DNA of 64,000 nucleotides from B1 sp034439755 (GCA_034439755.1 JAWXAZ010000008.1:1-64000), one strand, 5' to 3'. Positions 15,089 through 23,629 are shown, counted from the first letter of the stretch. The notes: generated by a model not told the origin, from the sequence alone. Made by a program: numbers and translations.

Positions 15089-17614
15089 ATGAGAAAAATA
15101 GTTGCCCTTGGAATATTCTTATCTATTGTTTTAGGCAGTTGCAGCAGTGCTAAAAGTAAAAAGAAACCTGTTGCCGCAGCCTCTCCGGCAGTAAAAACGG
15201 TAAGCATCAAAGAAAAAACAAAGGGGAGCAAGAAGCTAGATGGCTTATTCCCACTTTATCAAGATAGTGCCACAGGAAACGTGAGCATGATGCTCAAAAT
15301 AGATCAATTAAATAAAGAGTATATTTATTTTTCTTATACCGTGGATGGGGTAGTGGCGGCAGGACATTTTAGGGGAAGTTTTCGCGATAACAAACTTTTT
15401 ACCATTAGGCGCCATTTTGATAGAATTGAGTTTACCGTGTTAAATACTGGGTTTTATTTTGATCCAAGTAATCCTGTTAGCAAGGCTGCTAAAGCCAATA
15501 TTAGTGAGGCAATATTAAGTAGCCAGAAAATTGTGGCAGAGGATGTAAAAAAGGGAGAAATTCTGATTGATGCCAGCGCATTATTTCTTAGTGAAAATAT
15601 GCAACAGATTAAACCTTCATCGCGTCCAGGTGCTTTGGGGTTTCAATTGGGCTCTTTGAGCAAAGACAAGACCAAATTTGTGAGCCTACGCAACTATGAA
15701 AAAAACACCGATGTCATTGTAGAATATGTGTACGATAATCCTAACCCAACCTTTGGTGGCGGAAAGGAAGTAACAGATGAACGTGCTGTGAGTATTACGG
15801 TTCAGCACACATTAATTGAAGCGCCAAAAAACAATTTCCAACCCCGCTATGACGACCCGCGTATAGGTTATTTTTCTGAGCAAGTTGAAGACATGACTAC
15901 CACCGAAGCGATTGCCTACAAAGACTTAATTCACCGTTGGCACCTAGTAAAAAAGGATAGCAATGCAGCCTTGTCTGAACCCATTGAGCCCATTGTTTGG
16001 TGGATAGAAAACACCACACCTCTTGAGTTTAGAGCGACCATTAAAGAAGCTGGCGAAAAATGGAATATGGCATTTGAAAAGGCCGGATTTAAAAATGCAG
16101 TGGTGGTTAAAGAACAACCCGATACCGCAGATTGGGATGCAGGCGATATAAGGTATAATGTATTGCGCTGGACCAGCTCTCCTCAGCCTCCATTTGGTGG
16201 TTACGGACCAAGTTTTGTGGATCCAAGAACCGGACAAATTTTAGGTGCAGATATCATGTTTGAATATATTTTTGTAACCAACCGTTTACGTCAAGAAAAA
16301 ATATTTGATGCACAAAGTGGCAATGAGTTTCTGCCAAATACCAGCTTTAAAAACTTTTGCGATGCACACGATCATTTACATCAATCTACGCTTTTTGGCG
16401 CCGAGATGCTAGAAGTACAAGGCATTTCAGATATTGAGAAAAGAGAATACATGAAGCAATCGCTATATTATTTGGTCTTGCATGAAATGGGGCATACCAT
16501 GGGATTAAACCACAACATGAAAGCCAGTCAAATGCTTAAACCTAACCAAATTCACAACAAGGCAATTACGCGTGAAATTGGATTAATTGGTTCAGTAATG
16601 GATTATCCTGCAGCCAACGTTGCTAAAGACAAAGCCAAGCAAGGAGATTACTTTACTACCCGTCCGGGACCATACGATTTATGGGCAATTGAATTTGGCT
16701 ACGCGCCCTCTCTGTCTGATCCAATTAAAGAAACAAATCGCCAAGTAAGCCTCTTGTCTAAAGCAAACGATACCTTGTTGATATTTGGAAATGATGCAGA
16801 TGATATGCGCGGCTCATTTAGTGGCATTGATCCACGGGTGAATGTAAACGACCTAAGTGGCGATGCTATTTCTTATGGCATTGAACGCATTCAATTGAGT
16901 TTAGATTTAATGTCGAAAATCAAAGATAAATACAGCAAGCCAAACCAAGGCTATCAAGAATTAAAACAAGCCTATTCTATCCTTCAAAATGAATATTTTC
17001 AGCAAACAAATGTGATTGTAAAATACATCGGTGGCGTTTATGTGAACAGGGCTTTTGTGGGTCAGCCTGGCGAAGGTAAAGCATACGTTCCTGTTCCTTT
17101 GGCAGAGCAAAAAAGAGCCATGAAAGCATTGTCGCAATACGCGTTTGAACCTGCTGCATTTGGCGTTCAGAATAATTTATACCCTTATCTACAAAGTCAG
17201 CGTAGGGGATTTAATTTCTTTAGCAATACAGAAGATCCAAAAATAAATGAGCGCGTTTTGAGCTATCAAACTATTCTGTTAAGTCACCTAACTAACCCAA
17301 GTGTATTGAAGCGTTTAACCAACTCACGCATGTATGGAAACACCTATTCTGTAATTGCCATGTTTAACGATTTAACCACCGCAATTTTCAAAGGGGATAA
17401 TGGTTCCATTCCAACCTTTAGGTTCAACCTACAAGATACTTATGTAGATCGTTTATTAAGCATGGTGAAATCAGAAAATTTTGATGCTATTTCGCAAGCC
17501 GCAGCCTTAACTCAATTAAAAGCCATTGAGAAAATGCCCGCCGGTGCCAGTGAAGAAGCAAAAGCGCAATCTCTCTTGCTGAACCAAAAAATTAAGCAGG
17601 GTTTAGAAAAATAA
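15089..17614 (+). CDS. Zinc-dependent metalloprotease lipoprotein (DUF5117/DUF4953 type)
   Basis: Starting at the ATG at 15089 rather than the TTG at 15062, the 841-residue product opens with a lipoprotein signal, MRKIVALGIFLSIVLGSC, with the lipobox cysteine at residue 18. The N-terminal region matches DUF5118/DUF5117-type sequence (SMMLKIDQLNKEYIYFS). The catalytic part shows the metzincin signature HEMGHTMGLNH (about residues 467-477; the three His bind zinc and Glu is the general base), followed by a Met-turn candidate GSVMDYPAANV. Proteins of this type are abundant in Bacteroidetes and are thought to act in the periplasm or at the outer membrane. Its substrate is unknown. It is followed by a short duplicated segment and the rhodanese gene. 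Confidence 0.88.
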   Translation: MRKIVALGIFLSIVLGSCSSAKSKKKPVAAASPAVKTVSIKEKTKGSKKLDGLFPLYQDSATGNVSMMLKIDQLNKEYIYFSYTVDGVVAAGHFRGSFRDNKLFTIRRHFDRIEFTVLNTGFYFDPSNPVSKAAKANISEAILSSQKIVAEDVKKGEILIDASALFLSENMQQIKPSSRPGALGFQLGSLSKDKTKFVSLRNYEKNTDVIVEYVYDNPNPTFGGGKEVTDERAVSITVQHTLIEAPKNNFQPRYDDPRIGYFSEQVEDMTTTEAIAYKDLIHRWHLVKKDSNAALSEPIEPIVWWIENTTPLEFRATIKEAGEKWNMAFEKAGFKNAVVVKEQPDTADWDAGDIRYNVLRWTSSPQPPFGGYGPSFVDPRTGQILGADIMFEYIFVTNRLRQEKIFDAQSGNEFLPNTSFKNFCDAHDHLHQSTLFGAEMLEVQGISDIEKREYMKQSLYYLVLHEMGHTMGLNHNMKASQMLKPNQIHNKAITREIGLIGSVMDYPAANVAKDKAKQGDYFTTRPGPYDLWAIEFGYAPSLSDPIKETNRQVSLLSKANDTLLIFGNDADDMRGSFSGIDPRVNVNDLSGDAISYGIERIQLSLDLMSKIKDKYSKPNQGYQELKQAYSILQNEYFQQTNVIVKYIGGVYVNRAFVGQPGEGKAYVPVPLAEQKRAMKALSQYAFEPAAFGVQNNLYPYLQSQRRGFNFFSNTEDPKINERVLSYQTILLSHLTNPSVLKRLTNSRMYGNTYSVIAMFNDLTTAIFKGDNGSIPTFRFNLQDTYVDRLLSMVKSENFDAISQAAALTQLKAIEKMPAGASEEAKAQSLLLNQKIKQGLEK

Positions 17615-17732
17615 CATGCATACATCTGTCACATGTGAGGGATTTAAGGAACACTGACTGAACCTTTAAATTAGAAAAATTCAAAAAAAATAACATGCAT
17701 AAATCTATCACTCGTGAGGAACTTAAGCAACT
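17612..17732 (+). repeat. Imperfect ~42-bp duplication of the rhodanese gene start
   Basis: 17612-17653 and 17691-17732 align over about 42 bp with roughly 80% identity. The second copy contains the rhodanese start codon at 17695. The first copy reads ATG at 17616 followed by 12 codons (MHTSVTCEGFKEH) and then a TGA, a decayed version of MHKSITREELKQL. The offset is 79 bp. It looks like an old tandem duplication of a gene's 5' end. Confidence 0.75.
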
Positions 17733-18006
17733 CTTGTTAAACCAAAAGGATGTTTTTGTAATTGATGTTAGAAGCGAAGACGAGTATGCTAGCGGACATA
17801 TTCCTTTTGCAACAAATATACCTGTGGAGAATGTTGAGGCGGGTGATTTTGTGGCTAAGGAAGGCCAAATACTGGTGACAGCATGTGGCAGGGGCGGAGG
17901 AAGGGCCAGAAGAGCTGCTGCTTTTTTAAGTGAAAATTCTGCCAATGAAGTGTATACTTTAGAAGGTGGTTCCTTGGGCTGGCTCGATCACGAAATTAGC
18001 TCCTAG
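17695..18006 (+). CDS. Rhodanese-like domain protein
   Basis: A 103-residue single-domain rhodanese: an LLNQKDVFVIDVRSEDEYASGHI segment (about 13-35) with the VIDVR strand and the E...GHIPFA motif, and an active-site loop beginning with a cysteine in TACGRGGGRARRAA (about 61-74). The enzyme family transfers sulfane sulfur through a persulfide on this Cys. The loop CGRGGGRA is glycine-rich compared with the more common CxxGxR form. With no signal peptide it is probably cytoplasmic. It stands alone on the plus strand; a decayed duplicate of its first codons lies 79 bp upstream. Confidence 0.85.
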   Translation: MHKSITREELKQLLLNQKDVFVIDVRSEDEYASGHIPFATNIPVENVEAGDFVAKEGQILVTACGRGGGRARRAAAFLSENSANEVYTLEGGSLGWLDHEISS

Positions 18007-18374
18007 CTTTTTCGTTATTGAGTTTTAAGAAAAAGTCAATAATCATTCTATCAATTAACCTTGGTTTCGCTAAATGTATAGCTAAATGTATATGAACAAG
18101 CAAATGATATCCTTTAAATGGCAAAATTCCTGTAAACTATTTTAATAGGAACAGCTATCATATAATTGCTTAAGAGTGTGGATTCGTTTGCTTTTTTAAT
18201 TGTAAATCACAATAAGATAGGCAATTAAATAAAAATAATTGAAGCTCGGTCGGATTCGGCGATTTCGACCTTACATTTGCATTCCAATTTTTTTGCTTAA
18301 TTAGCCTGAAATGTGTCCGCATTGAACATTGGTTCAGACCGAAAAATGGAGAAATATTAACACAAATCATTACA
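18007..18374. other. Intergenic region before queA
   Basis: No credible gene is visible: the long minus-strand frame across this region is a shadow that runs into queA. The notable content is an exact copy of the dispersed 15-mer at 18329-18343, 31 bp before the queA start, and AT-rich promoter-like sequence. Confidence 0.6.
18329..18343 (+). repeat. Dispersed 15-mer TTGGTTCAGACCGAA, exact copy
   Basis: Exact copy in non-coding DNA between the rhodanese and queA genes, showing that the word is not maintained only by protein coding. Confidence 0.8.
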
Positions 18375-19421
18375 ATGAAATTATCACAGTTTAAGTTTGC
18401 CTTTAATGAAGCCTTGATAGCCAAATACCCTACAGAAGCCAGAGACGAGTCAAAATTAATGGTTATTAACAGGGAAAAAGGTAAAATAGAACACAAAAAA
18501 TTCTCTGATATTTTAGGCATGTTTAACGACCGTGATGTAATGGTTTTAAACAATACCAAAGTTTTTCCTGCCCGTTTATATGGAAGCAAGGAAAAAACAG
18601 GTGCCAAAATCGAAGTGTTTTTGTTACGTGAACTTAACAAAGAAATGAAGCTTTGGGATGTTTTAGTTGATCCCGCTCGTAAAATTCGCGTTGGCAATAA
18701 ATTGTATTTTGGAAACGACGATTTAGTTGCCGAAGTAGTTGATAATACTACTAGTCGCGGTAGAACCATTCGCTTCTTATTTGATGGCAGCGACGAAGAA
18801 TTAAGGAAATTAATTGATAAATTAGGCGAAATGCCCCTCCCAAAATACATGGGAAGAGAGGTTGAGAAAACCGACAAAGAACGATTCAATACTATTTTTG
18901 CTAAAAATATAGGCGCCGTTATTCCGCCTACTGCAGGCATGCATTTTAGCAGGGAATTAATGATGCGCTTAGAAATTAAAGGCATTCGTTTTCCTGAGTT
19001 AACTTTACACAATGGTCTGGGTTCGTTTAGAACCGTTGAGGTGGAAGATTTAACCAAACATAAAATGGATTCTGAGTATTTTGAAATTCCGGTTGAAACT
19101 ACTCAAATTGTAAATACTGCCTTGGTAGAGAAAAAGAAAATTGTGGCGGTAGGAAATTCGGTGATGCGTGCCTTGGAATCGGCTGTTTCTTCGGCAGATC
19201 GCTTGAATCCGCTTAGTGGTTGGACAGATAAATTCCTTTTTCCACCGCACGATTTTAAAATTGCCAATGTGTTAATTTCTAACTTTCATCCACCTGAGTC
19301 CACCTTATTAATGGCTTCTGCAGCTTTTGGAGGCTTTGAATTGATGGAAGAAGCCTACAACGAAGCGGTTAAGAAAAAATATCGATTCTTGGCTTATGGT
19401 GATGCCATGATTATTATTTAA
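18375..19421 (+). CDS. queA: S-adenosylmethionine:tRNA ribosyltransferase-isomerase
   Basis: The 348-residue product has the QueA family landmarks: LSQFKFAFNEALIAKYP at the N-terminus, the DVMVLNNTKVFPARLYG segment (about 55-71), PPTAGMHFSRELM (about 180-192) and ISNFHPPESTLLMASAAFGG near the C-terminus. QueA uses the ribosyl part of SAM to convert preQ1 in the anticodon wobble position of tRNA into epoxyqueuosine, the penultimate step of queuosine synthesis in the cytoplasm. Length is normal for the family. Its stop codon overlaps the ispD start (TAATG), so the two are coupled. Confidence 0.96.
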   Translation: MKLSQFKFAFNEALIAKYPTEARDESKLMVINREKGKIEHKKFSDILGMFNDRDVMVLNNTKVFPARLYGSKEKTGAKIEVFLLRELNKEMKLWDVLVDPARKIRVGNKLYFGNDDLVAEVVDNTTSRGRTIRFLFDGSDEELRKLIDKLGEMPLPKYMGREVEKTDKERFNTIFAKNIGAVIPPTAGMHFSRELMMRLEIKGIRFPELTLHNGLGSFRTVEVEDLTKHKMDSEYFEIPVETTQIVNTALVEKKKIVAVGNSVMRALESAVSSADRLNPLSGWTDKFLFPPHDFKIANVLISNFHPPESTLLMASAAFGGFELMEEAYNEAVKKKYRFLAYGDAMIII

Positions 19422-20086
19422 TGAAAAAATACGCATTAATTGTTGCTGGTGGCAAAGGCTTACGCATGGGCACTGAGATTCCAAAGCAATTTTTGGAATT
19501 AAACGGACTGCCCGTTTTAATGCATACGCTAAAAGCATTTCGCCAAATTGAGGGCATTCATTTAATCTTAGTACTTCCCGCATTGCATTTTGCTTTCTGG
19601 AAAGACTTATGTGCAAGGCATCATTTTGATTTGCCGCACCAGCTTGTAGCAGGAGGAGATACGCGATTTGAGTCGGTTAAGAACGGACTCTCGCAAATTG
19701 AGGATACCGATTCTTTGGTGGCCATTCATGATGGGGTAAGACCTTTGGTATCAGAAAAAATCATTGAAGATTGTTATGCCATTGCGCTCCAAAAGGGCAA
19801 TGGCATTGCAGTTGTTCCCTCAAAAGATTCCATTCGCAAACAAGAATTATTGAATAACCACAGCGTAAATAGGGCTAATTATTATTTGGTTCAAACCCCT
19901 CAATGCTTTCAAACAAAACTGATTCAGGCTGCTTATCAAACTACTTTTGAAGATAACTTTACCGATGACGCCAGTGTTTTAGAGGCAACAGGTGTAGAAA
20001 TAAATATGATGACAGGTGATTACAGGAATATAAAAATTACCGCCCAAGAAGATTTAATAGTAGCAGAGGCTTTGCTCAAAAACTAG
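19421..20086 (+). CDS. ispD: 2-C-methyl-D-erythritol 4-phosphate cytidylyltransferase
   Basis: The 221-residue enzyme shows the nucleotide-binding N-terminus ALIVAGGKGLRMGTEIPKQFL (residues 4-24, with GGKGxRM and the PKQ lysine), VAIHDGVRPLVS (about 99-110), and the C-terminal TDDASVLEATG and GDYRNIKITAQEDLIVAEALL motifs. It makes CDP-methylerythritol from CTP and MEP in the non-mevalonate isoprenoid pathway. It overlaps queA by one base. The stop codon region (CTCAAAAACTAG, 20075-20086) is the ancestor-like first copy of a repeat amplified downstream at 20241-20435, next to the convergent small membrane-protein gene. Confidence 0.96.
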   Translation: MKKYALIVAGGKGLRMGTEIPKQFLELNGLPVLMHTLKAFRQIEGIHLILVLPALHFAFWKDLCARHHFDLPHQLVAGGDTRFESVKNGLSQIEDTDSLVAIHDGVRPLVSEKIIEDCYAIALQKGNGIAVVPSKDSIRKQELLNNHSVNRANYYLVQTPQCFQTKLIQAAYQTTFEDNFTDDASVLEATGVEINMMTGDYRNIKITAQEDLIVAEALLKN

Positions 20087-20110
20087 CCTCATCATTTGGC
20101 AATTAAATAA

Positions 20111-20163
20111 TACCCATTGTAATGATTAAATAGCACAAAGATATTTGATATTTACAATGGGTA
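20111..20163. repeat. 12-bp inverted repeat TACCCATTGTAA / TTACAATGGGTA
   Basis: Perfect arms at 20111-20122 and 20152-20163 are separated by 29 bases. The structure lies directly between the ispD 3' end and the palindromic element at 20166, and may be part of that element's insertion. Confidence 0.7.
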
Positions 20164-20165
20164 AA

Positions 20166-20239
20166 TGTCGATATAACAAAATAATAGTACAATGAGATAT
20201 TTGTTGAAATTATACTATATATTTTGTAAAATCGGTATA
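20166..20239. repeat. Palindromic dispersed element, copy A (~74 bp)
   Basis: This begins TGTCGATATAACAAAATAAT and ends TTTTGTAAAATCGGTATA. It aligns along its length with copies at 23284-23357 and, inverted, at about 55276-55349. The ends are imperfect inverted repeats of each other (CCGATATAACAAAATA-like against CCGATTATACAAAATA-like), as in miniature inverted-repeat elements or REP sequences. No coding capacity is present. Confidence 0.75.
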
Positions 20240-20240
20240 A

Positions 20241-20435
20241 GGTATAAATAATTGTAGTAGTGTATTTACTCAAAAACTAGCCTAATTATTTGGACTATAA
20301 AATTAGGTATAAATAACGGTAACAGTAAATTTGCCCAAAAACTAGCGTAAGCCTTTGGTTTATTAAATAAACTATAAATAACGATAACACCGAATTTGCC
20401 CAAAAACTAGAGTAAGCCCTTGGCTATTAAATAAG
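20241..20435. repeat. Three tandem 65-bp units derived from the ispD / small-gene stop junction
   Basis: Units run 20241-20305, 20306-20370 and 20371-20435, each exactly 65 bp and carrying CAAAAACTAG at offset 30 (20271, 20336, 20401). The same word forms the ispD stop at 20077-20086, and the ispD tail up to about 20111 resembles the second half of the unit. The last unit contains the stop codon of the convergent small gene (20407-20409). The ispD TAG and the small-gene TAG both fall on the shared CTAG. Confidence 0.8.
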
Positions 20436-20583
20436 GAATTATAAGCCATAACATGCCTTTGATTAGAAAAAATACAAAGCCCATTGCGCCCAAACGCTTT
20501 ACCAAAAACTTAAACTTGCCCCTGCCTTTATGACTAACCGGGCATTCGAGCGGCTTATCTTGTATTTTATTAACGCTTTCCAT
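20407..20583 (-). CDS. Small Bacteroidetes single-pass membrane protein
   Basis: From the ATG at 20583 the product has 58 residues; a TTG at 20625 would give 72. It has a basic segment (HKGRGKFKFLVKR) followed by one membrane segment, MGFVFFLIKGMLWLIIPYLI. I recall similar short proteins with an FFLIKGxxWLI core in many Bacteroidetes, but know of no function. The 3' end lies inside the last 65-bp repeat unit and points towards ispD. Confidence 0.65.
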   Translation of the reverse strand: MESVNKIQDKPLECPVSHKGRGKFKFLVKRLGAMGFVFFLIKGMLWLIIPYLIAKGLL

Positions 20584-20734
20584 TTTTTGTGCTTGCAAAA
20601 ATAGCTTTGTTTTTGATAATCTCAAAATTGAAACGGTCAGTAATTTAATGTATGCGTAATAAAATGGTCATACTTATATGCACATCGATTTCATTATTTT
20701 TTGCTATGTTTGAAGATGTGGAAAGGATACCGTT

Positions 20735-21499
20735 TTGCTTAGGATATTTTTTATTGGAAGTGGCCGACTAAACCAAAACCTTGCCCATGCATTTTTAAAT
20801 ACCGATGTAGAAATGGTAGGAGTGCATTCGCAAACAGAACAACATGCACAAGTATTTTCTGAAAAGTTTGGAATGCCTTTATTCATAGATTTGACAAGCA
20901 TTCCCGCCGATTGCGACGTGTACTTTTTAGGTGTAAGCGACAATGCAATTTCTGAAGTATCCGCCTTATTAAATGTTAAAGGCGTTGTAGTTCATTGCTC
21001 GGGCTTGCTAGCAATTAATGTATTAGATCCTAAAAATCACAGAGGTGTTTTTTGGCCGATCCAATCTTTGAACAAAGACTTATATGCCGATTTTTCTCAG
21101 GTGCCAATTTGTATTGAAGCCTCAGACGAAATAAACTTAAGAATTCTAGAATCTCTTGCCGATAGAATCACTCGAAAAGCAAGATTCATAAGCACGAAGC
21201 AACGCCAAACCTTGCACCTTTCGGCTGTTATGGCCAATAATTTTTCTAATCATTTATTCGTTCTTGCTAAGGATTATTTACATCAACATAATTTAAACTT
21301 TCAGGACCTAATGCCTTTAATTCAGGAAACATTCCGTAAGATAACTATAATGGATCCAGCATTGGTTCAGACCGGACCAGCAGCGAGAAACGATGTTAAC
21401 ACCATGCTTCTCCATGAAGAAATGTTGCGCAACAACCAAGAATTATTAAAAATCTATAAAACCATGAGCGAAAGCATTCGCATAAAACATTCAACATGA
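20735..21499 (+). CDS. Rossmann-like and DUF2520 domain protein
   Basis: The 254-residue protein begins with a dinucleotide-binding strand and loop, RIFFIGSGRLNQNLAHAF (residues 3-20, GxGxxxxxL type), continues with FLGVSDNAISEVSALL and VVHCSGLLAINVL, and has a C-terminal helical DUF2520 domain (AVMANNFSNHLFVLAKDYL, GPAARNDVNTM). The family resembles NADP-dependent oxidoreductases of the ProC/6PGDH type, but its substrate is unknown. The only in-frame start near the Rossmann strand is TTG at 20735; an upstream stop at 20711 excludes a longer form. A near copy of the dispersed 15-mer (21362-21376, one mismatch) is read in frame as LVQTG. It overlaps the next gene by 4 bp. Confidence 0.85.
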   Translation: MLRIFFIGSGRLNQNLAHAFLNTDVEMVGVHSQTEQHAQVFSEKFGMPLFIDLTSIPADCDVYFLGVSDNAISEVSALLNVKGVVVHCSGLLAINVLDPKNHRGVFWPIQSLNKDLYADFSQVPICIEASDEINLRILESLADRITRKARFISTKQRQTLHLSAVMANNFSNHLFVLAKDYLHQHNLNFQDLMPLIQETFRKITIMDPALVQTGPAARNDVNTMLLHEEMLRNNQELLKIYKTMSESIRIKHST

Positions 21500-22767
21500 T
21501 TAAATCAATTAGAAAATCGCTTTTACTGATGCTGTTTATTCTTTTAATGATGCCTGTTTATGCCATCAGAATTCTTTTGCCTATGGATGTGGACCAAAAG
21601 AATCATTTAAAAGCGTATGGCCTTTCCTATTGGGTGCTTAAGCAAGATTTGGAAGTCAATTGGCTACTAAATTACCGAGGCGGCAGCTTTATGATTAATT
21701 ATAGCGAACAGATTGAAGGAGAGTGCAAAATTAGAGGCATAACCTATGATATTATTAGTGAAGGTCAAGTGACAGAAATACTAACAGAGGTGGCAAGACC
21801 AGAGGTGAATATGGAATTGGTTCGTTTGCTTAAAGCGCCTAAAATTGCCGTTTACTCACCAAAAACAAAACAACCTTGGGACGATGCCGTAACCCTTGTT
21901 TTATCCTATGCCGAAATTCCTTATGAGGTGGTTTACGACGATGAATTGCTAGAAGGCAAGTTAAGTTTATATGATTGGCTGCATGTGCACCACGAAGATT
22001 TTACAGGGCAATATGGTAAATTTTACTCCTCATTCGCCAATGCAGCTTGGTATCAGGCCGATGTAAGAGAAAATGAGGCTATGGCTTCAAAACATGGCTA
22101 TGCAAAGGTTTCAGAGCTTAAATTGGCAGTGGCAAAAAAAATTAGAGATTATGTGTTGGGTGGCGGGTTTATGTTTGCTATGTGCAGTGCCACAGACACC
22201 TACGACATTGCATTAGCGGCAGATGGCTTGGATATTTGCGAACAGGTTTTTGATGGCGATCCTGCAGATTGGCAAGCCGATAAAAAACTCGATTTTAGCA
22301 AGAGCTTTGCGTTTAAAGATTATAACTTGTATTTCGACCCCTATATATACGAGCACAGTTATATTGACGCCATGCAAGGCACAAGGCCTGTTACAGAAGA
22401 TAACGACGTGTTTTCATTGTTCGAATTTAGCGCAAAATGGGATATGGTGCCTACCATGTTAAATCAAAATCACACCAGCACTGTCAAAGGTTTTTGGGGA
22501 CAAACTACCGCATTTAGAAAGCCATTTATAAAAAGCGATGTGCTCATTTTAGGCGATAATAAGTCGCTAAACGAGGCCCGCTACATTCACGGCACTTTTG
22601 GAAAAGGCACTTGGACTTTCTATGGCGGCCACGATCCAGAAGATTATCAGCACCAAGTAGGAGAGCCGCCCACAGATTTAAACCTGCATCCCAATTCGCC
22701 AGGGTATCGCCTTATTTTAAATAATGTATTGTTTCCTTCGGCACAGAAGAAAAAGCAAAAAACATGA
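21496..22767 (+). CDS. Conserved secreted Bacteroidetes protein (often named 'asparagine synthetase B' without support)
   Basis: This 423-residue protein has a signal peptide (hydrophobic residues about 8-24). It continues with RILLPMDVDQKNHLKAYG and WLLNYRGGSFM, then PKIAVYSPKTKQPWDDAVTLVL (about 115-136), DWLHVHHEDFTGQYG and a C-terminal GKGTWTFYGGHDPEDYQH. Homologues in related genomes are, as I recall, annotated asparagine synthetase B, but I see neither the N-terminal Cys glutaminase nor an ATP-pyrophosphatase motif, and the signal peptide argues against it. The repeated 'PKIAVYSP' and 'GGHDPED' parts suggest a glutamine-amidotransferase-like or ThuA-like fold. Start overlaps the DUF2520 gene by 4 bp (ATGA). 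Confidence 0.75.
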   Translation: MIKSIRKSLLLMLFILLMMPVYAIRILLPMDVDQKNHLKAYGLSYWVLKQDLEVNWLLNYRGGSFMINYSEQIEGECKIRGITYDIISEGQVTEILTEVARPEVNMELVRLLKAPKIAVYSPKTKQPWDDAVTLVLSYAEIPYEVVYDDELLEGKLSLYDWLHVHHEDFTGQYGKFYSSFANAAWYQADVRENEAMASKHGYAKVSELKLAVAKKIRDYVLGGGFMFAMCSATDTYDIALAADGLDICEQVFDGDPADWQADKKLDFSKSFAFKDYNLYFDPYIYEHSYIDAMQGTRPVTEDNDVFSLFEFSAKWDMVPTMLNQNHTSTVKGFWGQTTAFRKPFIKSDVLILGDNKSLNEARYIHGTFGKGTWTFYGGHDPEDYQHQVGEPPTDLNLHPNSPGYRLILNNVLFPSAQKKKQKT

Positions 22768-22817
22768 GATATTTAGCCATTTAAATCAAAACACACATAA
22801 CAAGGTGGTTTTTATTT

Positions 22818-22832
22818 TTCGGTCTGAACCAA
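22818..22832 (-). repeat. Dispersed 15-mer, exact copy in reverse orientation
   Basis: TTCGGTCTGAACCAA lies in non-coding DNA 51 bp after the 423-residue secreted-protein gene. The intergenic space up to 23029 holds nothing else I can name. Confidence 0.8.
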
Positions 22833-23029
22833 TTATTTTTGCGCTTGTTGACTGATTTTGGGCAAAAAACCGCCGATAAATAGAAAAATGCTACCAGATA
22901 ATCATTTCTATAAAATGGTATTACAAGTAAATATATCTTTGTATTACCAAATCGGCCATTTAAATCATAAAGAAGCAATTGAGATAAAAGGATGATTGGG
23001 TAATATTAACCATTAACTAAAATATTTAT

Positions 23030-23269
23030 ATGAAATCACATTCAAACCCAAATTCAACCGGAATCCTATTTACCTTGTCGTTTATTGGATTATTCTTTGT
23101 TTCGCTAATTGTAATCCTAGTGGCCGATATAGAAATAGGATCTTTATTCGAAGATCAAGTTAATTCTGCTATAAACGCGCAAGTTCATTCAAAAGTAAGC
23201 TCTGCTGCATCATCAGCAAAAAGCACCGGAAGCATCAGCAATTCTTTGTTTTACGAATTTGGTAAATAA
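23030..23269 (+). CDS. Small uncharacterised membrane protein
   Basis: The 79-residue product has one strong transmembrane segment at about residues 11-32 (ILFTLSFIGLFFVSLIVILV) and an Ala/Ser-rich C-terminal part. No family is recognised. The stop is followed immediately by copy B of the palindromic element. Coding status is supported by its composition and the clear membrane segment, but not by homology. Confidence 0.5.
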   Translation: MKSHSNPNSTGILFTLSFIGLFFVSLIVILVADIEIGSLFEDQVNSAINAQVHSKVSSAASSAKSTGSISNSLFYEFGK

Positions 23270-23283
23270 TACCAATCGTTAAT

Positions 23284-23357
23284 GCCGATATAACAAAATA
23301 ATTTTTACAATGAGATATTTGTCGAAATTGAACTACATATTTTGTATAATCGGTATA
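23284..23357. repeat. Palindromic dispersed element, copy B
   Basis: GCCGATATAACAAAATAATT at the start and TATTTTGTATAATCGGTATA at the end. The ends form imperfect inverted repeats of about 16 bp. It matches copy A (20166-20239) and, inverted, copy C (near 55276-55349). It lies 15 bp after the stop of the 79-residue membrane-protein gene. Confidence 0.75.
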
Positions 23358-23603
23358 AATATAATTATTCTAAAGCATACACTTTATAAGCTTTAAAATT
23401 TGTAGTATCAAATACCGCATGGGGGCCATCCTGCCTAGTTGTATATTATTAATAATACTGTTTTAAAAAACATCACTAAACCAAAAATTGGATTTAGTGT
23501 AAATTACACAAGCAAATGAAAATAGAAAAGTTCGATTAAGCCATAAATTAACTAATACAAAATACTTCTAAAACAATTTGAAGCAATCTAACCTAAACAA
23601 GTA

Positions 23604-23629
23604 AAAAAAGGAGCCTCGGCTCCTTTTTT
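23604..23629. terminator. Bidirectional intrinsic terminator
   Basis: GGAGCC-TC-GGCTCC flanked by A- and T-runs (AAAAAAGGAGCC...GGCTCCTTTTTT). It can serve transcripts from both sides: the plus-strand region with the small membrane gene and the minus-strand trpS transcript. Confidence 0.85.

Noticed and set aside
18170..19057. 295-residue minus-strand ORF overlapping queA
   Set aside because: It is antisense to the highly conserved queA gene, with serine- and lysine-rich chance composition and no family match.
22995..23025. GTAATATTAACCATTAAC as a fourth operator
   Set aside because: It has ATTAAC words but lacks the GTTAAT arm with the 3-bp spacing, and the downstream gene is a small membrane protein without a repair link.
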